Under the pieces are notes generated by a model. The model ran no database searches and was not told where the DNA came from. It saw only the letters and a program-made list of their open reading frames with translations. 64,000 nucleotides of DNA from the NCBI GenBank assembly GCA_942492055.1, contig CALODP010000025.1, forward strand, positions 124,001 to 188,000, in the 5' to 3' direction. Of the stretch, positions 1 through 9,440 are shown piece by piece. How positions within the stretch are numbered: the first letter of the stretch is position 1; every line of letters starts with the position of its first letter. The position numbers and the translations under genes are program-made. This stretch comes from CALODP01 sp942492055 (GTDB lineage Bacteria > Bacteroidota > Ignavibacteria > Ignavibacteriales > Melioribacteraceae).

Positions 1-2
1 TT

Positions 3-1037
3 GCATATGAAGTTGGTTATGAACATAATCTGTTTGATCAATTTCTTGTAAGAGCAACAGGTTATTATAAGGATATAAAAAATGAGAGTAGAGATATTAC
101 ATATTATAACTACGATCAGTCAGTTGGGTACACAAAAGTGCAGCCAGTGCAATACAGAGATATTCGAGGTGCGGAATTCCAGATAACCAAAAACCGTGGT
201 GATTGGGTTAGAGGTTTTATTAATTATACATATATGCTTAGTTCATCTGGGAAATTCGGATGGGGAAGATATTATGAGCTTCCAAATCAACAGAAAGAGT
301 ATATTGAAACGGATGGTCAAGTTTGGGCCAAACAATCAAAATCGGTAGCCAGGCCTTACGCAAGAATGCAATTAGATATATTTACACCAAATCAATTTGG
401 ACCTGAAGTAGCCGGTATTTATCCATTAGAAGGTTGGAGTTTCAATTTCCTAACAACATGGAAAGCAGGCTCGTATACATCTTGGTCGGGTAGTGGGGTT
501 GTAACTCAAGCTACAGAAAATAATTTACAGTGGAAAGATTATTGGAATGTTGATTTGAGAATAACCAAATCTCTTGACCTAGGTCCCGTCGAATTGCAAG
601 GATTTGTTCAAATATATAATCTCTTTAATTTCAAAAGATTATCTACTACAGGATTTTCAAGTTCTCTTGACAGATATAATTATTATAAGTCCCTTCATTT
701 CCCGAATTCAAAAGGAAAAGATTTTAATTATATAAATGTTCCTGGAGATGACCAGTTAGGGGACTATAGAAAAACAGGAGTAGAGTTTATTCCTATTGAA
801 ACTTCGAGTGATATAAATACAATTACGGATCCTGTTGAAAAACGACTTTATTATGATGCTGCAACTCAAACATATTACGAGTATAGTGCTAAAGATGGTT
901 GGGATAAAGCTGATGCTAAGAAAGTTAACTATGTTTTAGATAATAAAGCTTATATAGATAATCCTGATTATGCTTTCTTTTCATTCTTAGGAAAACGAGA
1001 TATTTATTTCGGCTTAAAACTTAATGTTTCATTGTAA
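3..1037 (+). CDS. TonB-dependent receptor / outer-membrane beta-barrel protein, C-terminal part (5' end outside window)
   Basis: The reading frame is open from the first bases of the window, so this is the C-terminal piece of a larger protein; an internal GTG at 138 is not the real start. The sequence alternates aromatic and polar strands (GFINYTYMLSSSG, VELQGFVQIYNLFNFKRL) as in outer-membrane barrels and ends in a final strand, DIYFGLKLNVSL, with the hydrophobic C-terminus expected for outer-membrane assembly. The layout (Y..DIKN, R..EFQITKNRG, NLFNF) fits the barrel of TonB-dependent receptors common in this phylum. It lies 43 bp upstream of an exported protein and a PorV-like gene and is probably in the same transcription unit. 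The plug domain and TonB box are not visible, so the substrate is unknown. Confidence 0.75.
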   Translation, partial: AYEVGYEHNLFDQFLVRATGYYKDIKNESRDITYYNYDQSVGYTKVQPVQYRDIRGAEFQITKNRGDWVRGFINYTYMLSSSGKFGWGRYYELPNQQKEYIETDGQVWAKQSKSVARPYARMQLDIFTPNQFGPEVAGIYPLEGWSFNFLTTWKAGSYTSWSGSGVVTQATENNLQWKDYWNVDLRITKSLDLGPVELQGFVQIYNLFNFKRLSTTGFSSSLDRYNYYKSLHFPNSKGKDFNYINVPGDDQLGDYRKTGVEFIPIETSSDINTITDPVEKRLYYDAATQTYYEYSAKDGWDKADAKKVNYVLDNKAYIDNPDYAFFSFLGKRDIYFGLKLNVSL

Positions 1038-1080
1038 TCGAATAAATTGTAATTAATTCGAAGTTACTTAAGAGGATATT

Positions 1081-3204
1081 ATGAAAAAAAATATTAGTAT
1101 CAATTTTCTCATTATCTTACTTGTTGGAAGTATATTCCTCCCTTCAAGCATGACAGCGCAGCAAATTGGTAAGATCAATAAATGGTTAAATATTGGTGAG
1201 CTTCACAACTGGTATTCAAGCGTTGGAGCAGAGAGAGAAGAGGATGGCTTTGAAGTAATGCAGCAATCCGGATTTAGATGGCCTGGAATCTATTTAAATC
1301 AAGATATGCAATGTGCCAAGGGAATTTGGATTGGATGTAAAAATTACGAAGAGCAAAATGGTGCTTTTTTTAATTATAAGGTTAACCATTGTGGTCCTCG
1401 TCCTCAGGCTGGTGAAGGGGAATTTTTCCCGATCAAATTTGATAGGTACGTAAAACATCAGATGCCTTTGGTTTTTGTTGATGATGCTCCTACTTTCAAG
1501 GCTAAGTTAAATGTTGATGTGGTTGACCCTGAGTTACCATATGATCAGATGCTTTATAATGTTGTCAATACTCAAATGGGTTTGACAATGGAAAGAAAGA
1601 TTTTCCAATTCGGTAGCGAATACCATAATAATTACATTGTTACCGAATATACATTTATTAATACCGGTAATTGTGATGATGATGAGGAGATAGAAAGAAC
1701 ATCAGGTAAGCTAGAAGAAGTATATTTCTATTATCAATATAGATTAGCAGTATGTCGCGAAACCAGAACTTTAATTGGTAATGGTACTGGCTGGGGACAA
1801 AATACACTTAACCATGATATAGGTACTTTTGAAAAACCACGTACAAAGGATTGGATTAAAGAGGGTGACAATTATCCCTATAGATACTCTTTTGCATGGC
1901 ACGGATATTACAAAGAATTTTCAGAATATAATAATGTTGGTGGTCCAATATTTCACCCATATGATGGTTGGGGGAATCTGATTGATGCTGCTGATGCTGT
2001 TGGTAGATTAGGAGCTTCTCAGTTTCCAAGTGTTATTACGGTATATGCGGATGATTCTGAAAATTATGGACAAGATGATGTATCACAACCAAGTACTACT
2101 GGTGTATATAGTAACAATGGTCAGTGGAATTATGCTTCAAATGCTTTTAACGAAGGTGAAATGCAAGCAAGATACAATATGATGAAGGCCGGACATCCAG
2201 ATCAAAGTCAGGCTGATCGTATTAATGGTATGGGAATAGAAAATTATGCTTCATCAACTAATTATCCTGGAACTGGCTCTAAAGGTGACGAGGGGTATTC
2301 CTTGGTAAATGGATACGGACCATACAACATTGAGTATGGTGATACAGTTAAATTAATAATCGTTGAAGCTGCTTCCGGTTTAAGTCGTGATGAGGCTATC
2401 AGAGTTGGAAAATTATTTAAAGATGGTAAGATTTCGGATGTTGAGAAAAATCGAATAGTAATGACAGGTATTGATTCACTTCATCAGACAGTTAAGCGAG
2501 TAATAAATGACTTTAATAATGGATGGAAAGTACCTGAGCCTCCATTACCTCCTAAAATGTTTTCGGTTACTTCAAGTGGTGGCTTCATTAAATTAAGCTG
2601 GCTTCCAGCAGATGGTGCAACTGCTAAGAAATATGAAGTTTATAGAACTGTAACAAATGATTCTTTAGGGTATGCACCTTATAAATATTATGGGGCTTAT
2701 AAAAAAATAGCGGAAATAGATGCTGCTAGTTCGAATGAATTTATTGATTCAACGGGACTGGCATATAATGTACCTTATTATTATTACATCCAGGCTGTGG
2801 GTGAAGAAGTTGCGGGCAAGCCGGAATTAGGTATTCCTTCTCATGAGCTTAAGAGTAGTCGATATTATACTCAGACTTATGCTCCGGCATATCTCATTAA
2901 GCCAGGATTACCAGATATTGATGCGGACAAAATACGTGTAGTACCAAATCCTTATATCAGTAAAGTAAATGATAATCTACCTTATATTACATTTGAAAAT
3001 TTATCAGAGCTATGTACAATAAAAATTTATACTGAATTAGGAGAACTCATTAAGACTATTGAGCATACAAATCACGGTAATGCTGAAAACTGGTTTTTGA
3101 GAACAAGTTCCAATCAATATGTAGTTTCCGGAGTATATATTGCAGTGATAACGGATAGTATTTCTGGTAAAAAAGCAATTGTTAAATTTGCAGTAATTCG
3201 ATAA
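1081..3204 (+). CDS. Large exported protein with fibronectin-III-like domain and C-terminal sorting-like domain
   Basis: This is a 707-residue protein with an N-terminal signal peptide (hydrophobic core NFLIILLVGSIFLP, cleavage near MTAQQ). Residues about 25-480 form a conserved-looking region with many aromatic residues that I do not recognise by function. Residues about 495-600 look like a fibronectin type III domain (PPKMFSVTSSGGFIKLSWLP, then YKKIAEIDA). The last 90 residues begin with VVPNPYIS and continue as IKIYTELGELIKTIEH, which resembles the beta-sandwich of type IX secretion C-terminal domains but lacks the usual YPNPFNP. It lies 17 bp before the PorV-like gene. A role at the cell surface is inferred; no catalytic motif was seen. 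Confidence 0.7.
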   Translation: MKKNISINFLIILLVGSIFLPSSMTAQQIGKINKWLNIGELHNWYSSVGAEREEDGFEVMQQSGFRWPGIYLNQDMQCAKGIWIGCKNYEEQNGAFFNYKVNHCGPRPQAGEGEFFPIKFDRYVKHQMPLVFVDDAPTFKAKLNVDVVDPELPYDQMLYNVVNTQMGLTMERKIFQFGSEYHNNYIVTEYTFINTGNCDDDEEIERTSGKLEEVYFYYQYRLAVCRETRTLIGNGTGWGQNTLNHDIGTFEKPRTKDWIKEGDNYPYRYSFAWHGYYKEFSEYNNVGGPIFHPYDGWGNLIDAADAVGRLGASQFPSVITVYADDSENYGQDDVSQPSTTGVYSNNGQWNYASNAFNEGEMQARYNMMKAGHPDQSQADRINGMGIENYASSTNYPGTGSKGDEGYSLVNGYGPYNIEYGDTVKLIIVEAASGLSRDEAIRVGKLFKDGKISDVEKNRIVMTGIDSLHQTVKRVINDFNNGWKVPEPPLPPKMFSVTSSGGFIKLSWLPADGATAKKYEVYRTVTNDSLGYAPYKYYGAYKKIAEIDAASSNEFIDSTGLAYNVPYYYYIQAVGEEVAGKPELGIPSHELKSSRYYTQTYAPAYLIKPGLPDIDADKIRVVPNPYISKVNDNLPYITFENLSELCTIKIYTELGELIKTIEHTNHGNAENWFLRTSSNQYVVSGVYIAVITDSISGKKAIVKFAVIR

Positions 3205-3221
3205 ACACAAAAGGTGAATAG

Positions 3222-4214
3222 ATGAAAATCAAAATAAATATAGTTTCGATATCTATTTTACTTCTTCTTTGTAGCGGGTTTTTGAGTGCTCAAACGAAGT
3301 TGGCTCAAACAGGTTTTAAATTCTTATCTGTTGGTGCTGATGCAAGAGCTGCTGCAATGGGAGAAGCTGTTACAGCAGTAGAAAATGGATCAAATTCGAT
3401 GTTTTATAATCCGGCTGGTATGGCTAGACAGCAAAGGCTTGTAGAAGTATCATTTAATTCAACATCCTGGATTGCTGATATAAATTATCTTAATGCCTCT
3501 TTATCATTTGCTCCTAGTAATGGGGACTTTGGTGTATTTGGAGCCTATGTTAGCAATGTAGATTATGGGGATCTTAAAAAAACAATCCGAGATCTTAGTG
3601 AAGGCGGAAGTTATATTGATTTAGGTGGGTATTCTCCTAAAGCTATGGTATTTGGTGTTGGTTATGCGATAGCTCTTTCAGACAAATTTACTGTTGGAGC
3701 AAATCTAAAGTATGCCTACTTAGATTTTGGTACACATTATAACGGTTGGAAAAATAAGTCATTCAACGAAGGGACAATGGCCTTTGATTTTGGTGTAATT
3801 TATAAAACCGGATTTAAAAGTTTGAATTTTGCAATGGATGTTAAGAACTTTTCACAAGAGTTAGACTATGTTGAAGAAAGCTTCCAATTACCAATGGCAT
3901 TTAAAATTGGCTTATCAATGGATTTGATAGATTTAACTGATATTAATCCAGATGATCATTCGTTTATTTTATCAGTTGACGCCCATCATCCAAGAGATTA
4001 TAAGGAGCAATTGCTTTTCGGTTGCGAATATACTATTTGGAATACCCTATCAGCTAGAGTTGGATATGTTACTCCTACCGATGAGCAAGGTATTTGTGCT
4101 GGTATCGGGGTTAAACAGAATGTAGCCGGTGTTGAGATAGGTATGGATTATTCCTATTCTGATTTCGGTGTTTTCGATACAGTTCATAGAATCAATGTAA
4201 ATATTGGATACTAA
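3222..4214 (+). CDS. PorV/PorQ family outer-membrane protein
   Basis: The 330-residue protein starts with a signal peptide (ISILLLLCSGFLSAQ) followed by the signature GFKFLSVGADARAAAMGEAVTAVENGSNSMFYNPAGMA, typical of the PorV/PorQ (UPF0164) family of 14-stranded outer-membrane barrels. In characterised type IX systems PorV is a shuttle that binds the C-terminal domain of cargo and hands it to the attachment complex. Many genomes of this group carry several PorV-like paralogues placed beside individual cargo genes. Here it sits between exported proteins and upstream of two cargo genes with clear type IX tails, so a dedicated cargo-handling role is plausible but inferred. Confidence 0.85.
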   Translation: MKIKINIVSISILLLLCSGFLSAQTKLAQTGFKFLSVGADARAAAMGEAVTAVENGSNSMFYNPAGMARQQRLVEVSFNSTSWIADINYLNASLSFAPSNGDFGVFGAYVSNVDYGDLKKTIRDLSEGGSYIDLGGYSPKAMVFGVGYAIALSDKFTVGANLKYAYLDFGTHYNGWKNKSFNEGTMAFDFGVIYKTGFKSLNFAMDVKNFSQELDYVEESFQLPMAFKIGLSMDLIDLTDINPDDHSFILSVDAHHPRDYKEQLLFGCEYTIWNTLSARVGYVTPTDEQGICAGIGVKQNVAGVEIGMDYSYSDFGVFDTVHRINVNIGY

Positions 4215-4247
4215 ATAACATTTCCAAATTAAGACTTGGTAAGGAAA

Positions 4248-5510
4248 ATGAAAAATAATAACAAAATTAAATTTATACTCGGCATACTTGTATGTCTGAG
4301 TATGCTATTTACAGCATGCGACGAAGATAGAACACCTTCGATTTATCCGGGAAGGGATAAATTACCAATTGAAGGGACTCCAGTGATTTCTTCAGTTTCT
4401 CCTGCGGATTCAGCTATTGCAGGAATAACATTGGTGACCATCAAAGGAGAGAATTTTTCTACGGTACCAGAGAACAATATTGTCTATTTTGGTTCTGAAC
4501 CTGGGAAAATTGTGAGTAGTACAGCTAATGAAATAAAAGTTGTTGCTCCAAATGCTCCTAAAGATTCATTAACAATTCAGATATCTGTTCGCGGAGCAGA
4601 GTTATTTAACGAATCGCCTTATAATTATAAGTTAGTACCTCCTTCAGGAAATGCTTTTCCTTTTAAAGATTTTGAAGTTCCTTATGGAATTGCTTTTAAG
4701 AATAATGTTATTTATTTCTCTTTGCAATTTGACAACAAAGCATACGGGATATTCCAATTTACAAGAGGCGAAGAATTATATCAGACTTATGCTCCCAAAG
4801 GGCCTGAAACATTCTTTAAGAATATGGTAATTGGTCCTGATGATCTTCTCTATGTTGCCAGAGCTACAACTTATGCCTTATTCCGTGTTGAACCTAATAG
4901 TTCATCTCGCGAATTACTTGTTAAAAGTAGTAGCAAAGACTCAAAATTTTACGATGTCGAATTTGATAAAAAACATTATTTATGGGGTGCTGGCCAAGGT
5001 GGTATTATTCTCAGAGCTGATATTTCAACTAAAGAAAAGAGAGAGTATTTGTTTGATCATGAGATAGCTGCTATTAGAGTATTTAATGATTATTTATATG
5101 CTGCTGTCAATGATTTAAATGAAAGAGCTATTTGGAGATTTCCGATTACTGTTGATAATGATTTGGGTACTCCTGAAAAGTATTGTGTTATTAATGATAG
5201 TAATTTTGATCTAGGGTATTCTTTATCTGCAATTGAAATTTCTTCTGATGGTGTAATACTAGTTGGTACAAATAATAAAATTGATCCAATTTTAAAAATT
5301 GACTTAAATAAATCACAGGAAATATTCTATCCTGGAAAGATTCCAGGGCCCGTTAAAAATCTCAGATGGGGTGTTGGGGATTTGGTCTTCTATTCCTTAG
5401 CTCCAGTATCTGAAACTGAAGAAGGTAAGGACCCAGTTTTAGTTCAAGGTCCTTCAATTAACTTTATTCATACAGGTATGAACGGATCGCCACGATACGG
5501 CAGACAATAA
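4248..5510 (+). CDS. IPT/TIG-domain lipoprotein with beta-propeller-like region
   Basis: The start is placed at the ATG at 4248, preceded by AAGGAA at good spacing, rather than at the in-frame TTG at 4236; this gives 420 residues. The N-terminus is a lipoprotein signal with lipobox LFTAC and an acidic DED after the cysteine. Residues about 44-130 form an IPT/TIG immunoglobulin-like domain (PVISSVSPADSAIAG, VTIKGENF, VYFGSEPGKIVSST, IKVVAPNAP). The remaining 290 residues contain repeated short blades (FKNNVIYFSLQFD, VIGPDDLLYVAR, YLWGAGQGGIILRAD) suggesting a beta-propeller. Surface or periplasmic membrane anchoring is likely. Its last codons are partly repeated about 1.7 kb downstream as part of a tandem duplication (see the relic at 6997). 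Confidence 0.75.
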   Translation: MKNNNKIKFILGILVCLSMLFTACDEDRTPSIYPGRDKLPIEGTPVISSVSPADSAIAGITLVTIKGENFSTVPENNIVYFGSEPGKIVSSTANEIKVVAPNAPKDSLTIQISVRGAELFNESPYNYKLVPPSGNAFPFKDFEVPYGIAFKNNVIYFSLQFDNKAYGIFQFTRGEELYQTYAPKGPETFFKNMVIGPDDLLYVARATTYALFRVEPNSSSRELLVKSSSKDSKFYDVEFDKKHYLWGAGQGGIILRADISTKEKREYLFDHEIAAIRVFNDYLYAAVNDLNERAIWRFPITVDNDLGTPEKYCVINDSNFDLGYSLSAIEISSDGVILVGTNNKIDPILKIDLNKSQEIFYPGKIPGPVKNLRWGVGDLVFYSLAPVSETEEGKDPVLVQGPSINFIHTGMNGSPRYGRQ

Positions 5511-5544
5511 ATTCTTAAATCACATTTTTATACTAGGAGGAAAG

Positions 5545-6867
5545 ATGCGAAAAAAACTTTCTCTTTTTATCGCAGTTTTTTTTATTACATCTATGATGTT
5601 CGCTCAATGGACTAATGTTGGTGGTACATGGGCATTTGCGCCGGAAGGCATTGATACTATTAGAGGATCAGTTCAGGGAATGGCTTGTGATCCTGACGGT
5701 AATTTGTGGGTACTTATGTATGGTAGTAGTACTGTAGTTAATGCTGACAAAGATACGCTAACAGGTATTATAGCTATCTATGTTTACAAACCTGATGGAA
5801 CTCAAACTGATTTCTCACCAATCTGGAATATTGCTACTGGTGGTGGATTTGTGGTAGATACATTGAATAGTGGTACTGTAGGAACCGGACGTGGTTTACG
5901 AGCTGATAACGATGGTAACATGTTAGCTATGTATTCCGGTGGAAACGGTGGTATTATGTATCGTATCAATTACAAAACCGGTGAGGGAATGAATAAGGTA
6001 GAACTTGAAGTTGGTTCTCCACTTTCACCTGGTGTTGATGCCAACGGCAACATATATGTTGGTTTTGTTGTTCCACAGAATCCAATTAAAGTTTTTGACA
6101 AAGATTTCAAATATGTTGAAAATGCAATTGATGCAACAATTGACTTTGCAAGAACAATGTTGGTTTCAAAAGATGGGATGACAATTTATCATTTTTCATA
6201 TCCAAGTACTGCTTGCTATGTTTATACAAAAGCTGATGAATTCTCTGCTTTTGAATTAGCTGACTCTATAAAGGGAGCCAAATCTGAATCTGCAACATGG
6301 GATCCAAGTAATCCTGATGTAATGTGGATTGGTGGCGGATCTGACAACGATGTTCCTGATGCACCGTTCAATAAAGAAAATCATTATGCATATAATGTTA
6401 AAACCAATGAGATTGTCGATAGTTTAGTTTGGGTCTCAAATGGAAATGGTGAAAGACCAAGAGGAATTGCCATTACTGATAATGCTATCGAAGGTAAGCG
6501 TGTTGCTTATACTGGTGTTTTTTCCGGTGGATCATCTCCTTGTTTCCAAAAATTCGTAACGGATATTACTAGTGGAGTTGAAGAAGTTGAAGGAACAGTA
6601 CCAAGTGAGTATGCATTAGGACAGAACTATCCTAATCCATTCAACCCAACAACAAATATTAGATTCTCGATTCCAGAAGCTGGTCTTGTAACTATTAAAG
6701 TCTACGATATATTAGGACAAGAAGTTGCTACATTGTTAAATGACATTAGAGATGCTAATACATATAATGTTTCTTTTGACGCTTCAAAATTGACAAGTGG
6801 AATGTATGTCTACACAATTTCTGCTGGTAATTTTGTTTCTTCTAAAAAGATGATGCTAATCAAGTAA
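5545..6867 (+). CDS. Type IX-secreted beta-propeller-like protein (copy 1 of a tandem pair)
   Basis: The 440-residue exported protein has a strong ribosome site (AGGAGG) 7 bp before ATG. It contains a signal peptide (SLFIAVFFITSMMFAQ), a central region with NHL/SMP-30-like blades (GMACDPDGNLWVLMYG, GRGLRADNDGNMLAMYSG, GVDANGNIYVGFV), and a C-terminal type IX sorting domain of about 80 residues (LGQNYPNPFNPTT, VYDILGQEVATLLN, SSKKMMLIK). The first 330 or so residues are nearly identical to the next gene at 7220, including long stretches of identical DNA. The function of the propeller is unknown. It is the last gene before a strong terminator. Confidence 0.85.
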   Translation: MRKKLSLFIAVFFITSMMFAQWTNVGGTWAFAPEGIDTIRGSVQGMACDPDGNLWVLMYGSSTVVNADKDTLTGIIAIYVYKPDGTQTDFSPIWNIATGGGFVVDTLNSGTVGTGRGLRADNDGNMLAMYSGGNGGIMYRINYKTGEGMNKVELEVGSPLSPGVDANGNIYVGFVVPQNPIKVFDKDFKYVENAIDATIDFARTMLVSKDGMTIYHFSYPSTACYVYTKADEFSAFELADSIKGAKSESATWDPSNPDVMWIGGGSDNDVPDAPFNKENHYAYNVKTNEIVDSLVWVSNGNGERPRGIAITDNAIEGKRVAYTGVFSGGSSPCFQKFVTDITSGVEEVEGTVPSEYALGQNYPNPFNPTTNIRFSIPEAGLVTIKVYDILGQEVATLLNDIRDANTYNVSFDASKLTSGMYVYTISAGNFVSSKKMMLIK

Positions 6868-6879
6868 TAATTGAAATTG

Positions 6880-6915
6880 TGGCCGAATTGAAAAAATTCG
6901 GCCATTTTTTTTTAT
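6880..6915 (+). terminator. Rho-independent terminator after the 5545 gene
   Basis: A perfect 9-bp stem GGCCGAATT / AATTCGGCC (6881-6889 with 6895-6903) with a 5-nt loop is followed by a long T run from 6905. It closes the upstream exported-protein transcription unit. Confidence 0.9.
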
Positions 6916-6996
6916 TTTTTCCCAATAAATCCTACTAAAGCTCAATTCTTAAAAAAAAATCTAGTTTTTATTCTTAAAAACGCATATATTTAGTAC

Positions 6997-7185
6997 AATT
7001 TCCCAAGACGATTACCGATAAAATGTTTGTACTCTGTTTTGTCTATTTGGGATATTGTTCTATTTAATGATGTACTTTTATTTCCTTTAGAATGAGAAGT
7101 ATCTGATGTGGAGGCTGAAGGTATTTCAGAAATATAAATTTTAGTATTTTTACTCAAATGGACGTTTGCCACGATACGGCATAAA
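6997..7185 (+). pseudogene. Decayed remnant of the 3' end of the IPT/TIG lipoprotein gene
   Basis: A 14-bp block GCCACGATACGGCA occurs at 5489-5502, spanning the last codons of the lipoprotein gene, and again at 7168-7181. It lies 56 bp and 52 bp upstream of the start codons of the two duplicated propeller genes. Upstream of the second copy, the frame read from about 6997 gives FPRRLP, then IWDIVLF, then EVSDVEAEG, interrupted by stops. These resemble YPGKIP, GVGDLVFY and PVSETEEG in the same order at the lipoprotein C-terminus. I read this as a relic left when the propeller gene duplicated together with the end of its neighbour. The 14-bp match is certain; the older part is a weaker inference. 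There is no functional gene here. Confidence 0.5.
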
Positions 7186-7219
7186 AATCTAAATTTATAA
7201 ATTTTTTTTAGGAGGAAGT

Positions 7220-9298
7220 ATGAATAAGAAACTTTCACTACTATTTGTAATGTTTCTTTTTGCTGCCACCACTTTTGCTCAGTGGAATAATGTTGGTGGT
7301 ACCTGGGCGTTTGCGCCGGAGGGGATTGATACTATAAGAGGATCAGTCCAGGGAATGGCCTGTGATCCTGATGGTAATGTATGGGTTCTAATGTATGGTA
7401 GTAGTACTGTAGTTAATGCTGACAAAGATACCCTGACAGGTATTATAGCTATCTATGTTTACAAACCTGATGGAACTCAAACTAACTTTTCACCTATCTG
7501 GAATGTAACAACTGGTGGCGGTTTTGTCGTAGATACATTGAATAGTGGTACTGTTGGAACTGGTCGCGGATTGCGAGCTGATAACGATGGTAATATGCTT
7601 GCAATGTATTCCGGTGGAAACGGTGGTATTATGTATCGTATTAATTACCAAACCGGTGAAGGTATGAATAAAGTTGAGCTTGAAGTTGGATCTCCTTTAT
7701 CTCCAGGTGTCGACGAAAACGGTAACATCTATGTAGGATTTGTCGTTCCTCAAAATCCTATAAAAGTATACGACAAAGATTTTAACTACGTTGAGAATGC
7801 AATTGATGCAACAATTGACTTTGCAAGAACAATGTTGGTTTCAAAAGATGGAATGACAATCTACCATTTTTCATATCCAAGTGCAGCTTGCTATATCTAT
7901 ACAAAGGCTGATGAATTCTCTGCATTTGAATTAGCTGACTCTATAAAGGGAGCCAAAACAGAATCTGCAACATGGGATCCGATTAATCCTAATCTAATGT
8001 ATATCGGTGGTGGTTCAGATAATGATGTTCCTGAACCTCCATTTATGAAAGAAAAGCATTATGTAATTGATGTCACTACAAAAGCTGTTGTTGATAGCGT
8101 TCCTTGGGTTTCGAATGGACAAGGTGAAAGACCTAGAGGTTGTGCTCTTACTCCTGATGGAAACACATTTTACAGTGGTGTCTTTTCAGGTGGATCATCT
8201 CCATGTTTCCAAAAAGCTATTAAGAAAGGTGATTCGGTTGACGTTGCAGTTACATTCCAATGTGATATGACATTACCTATTACTAAGCCTAATACATTTA
8301 ATCCTGCTACAGATACTCTTACTGTTCGTGGTGATTTCAACGGATGGGGCGGATCTGATATGTTGACTCCATCATTGATTAATCCGAATATCTATAAATT
8401 CCAGACTGTTATTAAAGTAGCTGCCGGTGATAAGATAAATTACAAATACGCATATATTACTAGTGCTGGTACGGACTGGGAAGGCGGAGATAACCGTGTG
8501 TATACTTTTACTGCAAATGATATTGCCAGTAAAACCGCATTAATAGAGCGTCCGTATAATGATGCTAGTATTGACGATGTACTAGCTCAGGATTGCGAGA
8601 TAACAATACAAGTAGATATGGCTGGGGCAGTTAATGTAGCTACGGGTAATGCGTTTACTCAGATTGATAACGTAGTTATTTGTGGTGGTGAAACACCTTT
8701 GAAGTGGCCTGATGGCGGCTGGCCGGATGCTGATGTTTCAAAAACTATCATGCTGAACGACAACGGTACAGATGGTGACGTTACCGCAGGTGATAATATC
8801 TGGGGTAAAACAATTACTTTCCCAAGATTCTCTCTTATCAAATTCCCTTATAAGTACGGAGCTAACTACGGTTTGGCAACAAATGGTGGTGGAAATGATA
8901 ATGAAGCCGGTATGGGTAATGACCACTGGATGGAACTTACTACTAATGCTCAATCAGTATTAGTTAAAGATAAGTTCGGTGCTTACGATCAAAAAGACAT
9001 TACCGGTGTTCAGGAAATCGAAGGTACTGTTCCTACGGCATATGCATTGTCACAGAACTATCCTAACCCATTTAACCCTACAACTACAATCAATTTTGCT
9101 ATTCCTAAATCCGGAATGGTTACTTTGAAAGTATATGATATCTTGGGACAGGAAGTTGCCACTTTGTTGAACGAATACAAAGAAGCTAGCGCATATAATG
9201 TAACTTTTGACGCTTCGAAATTAACCAGTGGTATGTATATTTATACTATTACTTCCGGTGAATTCGTTTCTACAAAGAAAATGATGCTTGTTAAGTAA
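7220..9298 (+). CDS. Type IX-secreted beta-propeller-like protein with added carbohydrate-binding-like domains (copy 2)
   Basis: This 692-residue paralogue of the gene at 5545 starts after AGGAGG. The signal peptide and propeller region (residues 1 to about 340) are nearly identical to copy 1. It then carries an extra segment of about 230 residues absent from copy 1. The first part of that segment (DTLTVRGDFNGWGG, YKYAYITSAGTDWEGG, NRVYTF) resembles CBM20/CBM48-like starch-binding or E-set folds. A second related unit follows (ITIQVDMAGAVNV, GDNIWGKTITFPRF). The type IX tail (LSQNYPNPFNPTT, VYDILGQEVATLLNE) closes the protein. Domain gain or loss after a recent duplication is the simplest reading. 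Glycan binding is inferred, not shown. Confidence 0.85.
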   Translation: MNKKLSLLFVMFLFAATTFAQWNNVGGTWAFAPEGIDTIRGSVQGMACDPDGNVWVLMYGSSTVVNADKDTLTGIIAIYVYKPDGTQTNFSPIWNVTTGGGFVVDTLNSGTVGTGRGLRADNDGNMLAMYSGGNGGIMYRINYQTGEGMNKVELEVGSPLSPGVDENGNIYVGFVVPQNPIKVYDKDFNYVENAIDATIDFARTMLVSKDGMTIYHFSYPSAACYIYTKADEFSAFELADSIKGAKTESATWDPINPNLMYIGGGSDNDVPEPPFMKEKHYVIDVTTKAVVDSVPWVSNGQGERPRGCALTPDGNTFYSGVFSGGSSPCFQKAIKKGDSVDVAVTFQCDMTLPITKPNTFNPATDTLTVRGDFNGWGGSDMLTPSLINPNIYKFQTVIKVAAGDKINYKYAYITSAGTDWEGGDNRVYTFTANDIASKTALIERPYNDASIDDVLAQDCEITIQVDMAGAVNVATGNAFTQIDNVVICGGETPLKWPDGGWPDADVSKTIMLNDNGTDGDVTAGDNIWGKTITFPRFSLIKFPYKYGANYGLATNGGGNDNEAGMGNDHWMELTTNAQSVLVKDKFGAYDQKDITGVQEIEGTVPTAYALSQNYPNPFNPTTTINFAIPKSGMVTLKVYDILGQEVATLLNEYKEASAYNVTFDASKLTSGMYIYTITSGEFVSTKKMMLVK

Positions 9299-9320
9299 TA
9301 TTTGCTTTAGCATTATAGAT

Positions 9321-9356
9321 AGGGCTGCTACTGAATAAGTAGTGGCCCTTTTTTTT
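9321..9356 (+). terminator. Rho-independent terminator after the 7220 gene
   Basis: An imperfect stem AGGGCTGCTACT / AGTAGTGGCCCT with loop GAATA is followed by eight T residues. It separates the cargo genes from the carbamoyltransferase cluster. Confidence 0.85.
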
Positions 9357-9440
9357 GAAATTGATATACATGACTGGTATTCGATTTTTCAAAAGTTTTT
9401 CTTAACTTCCATCCTTGTTAATTCACAATAGTAAAAGTTT

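Noticed and set aside
6990..7238. 82-codon minus-strand frame between the duplicated cargo genes
   Set aside because: It overlaps the start of the 7220 gene and lies over the decayed relic; low-complexity, no start signal.
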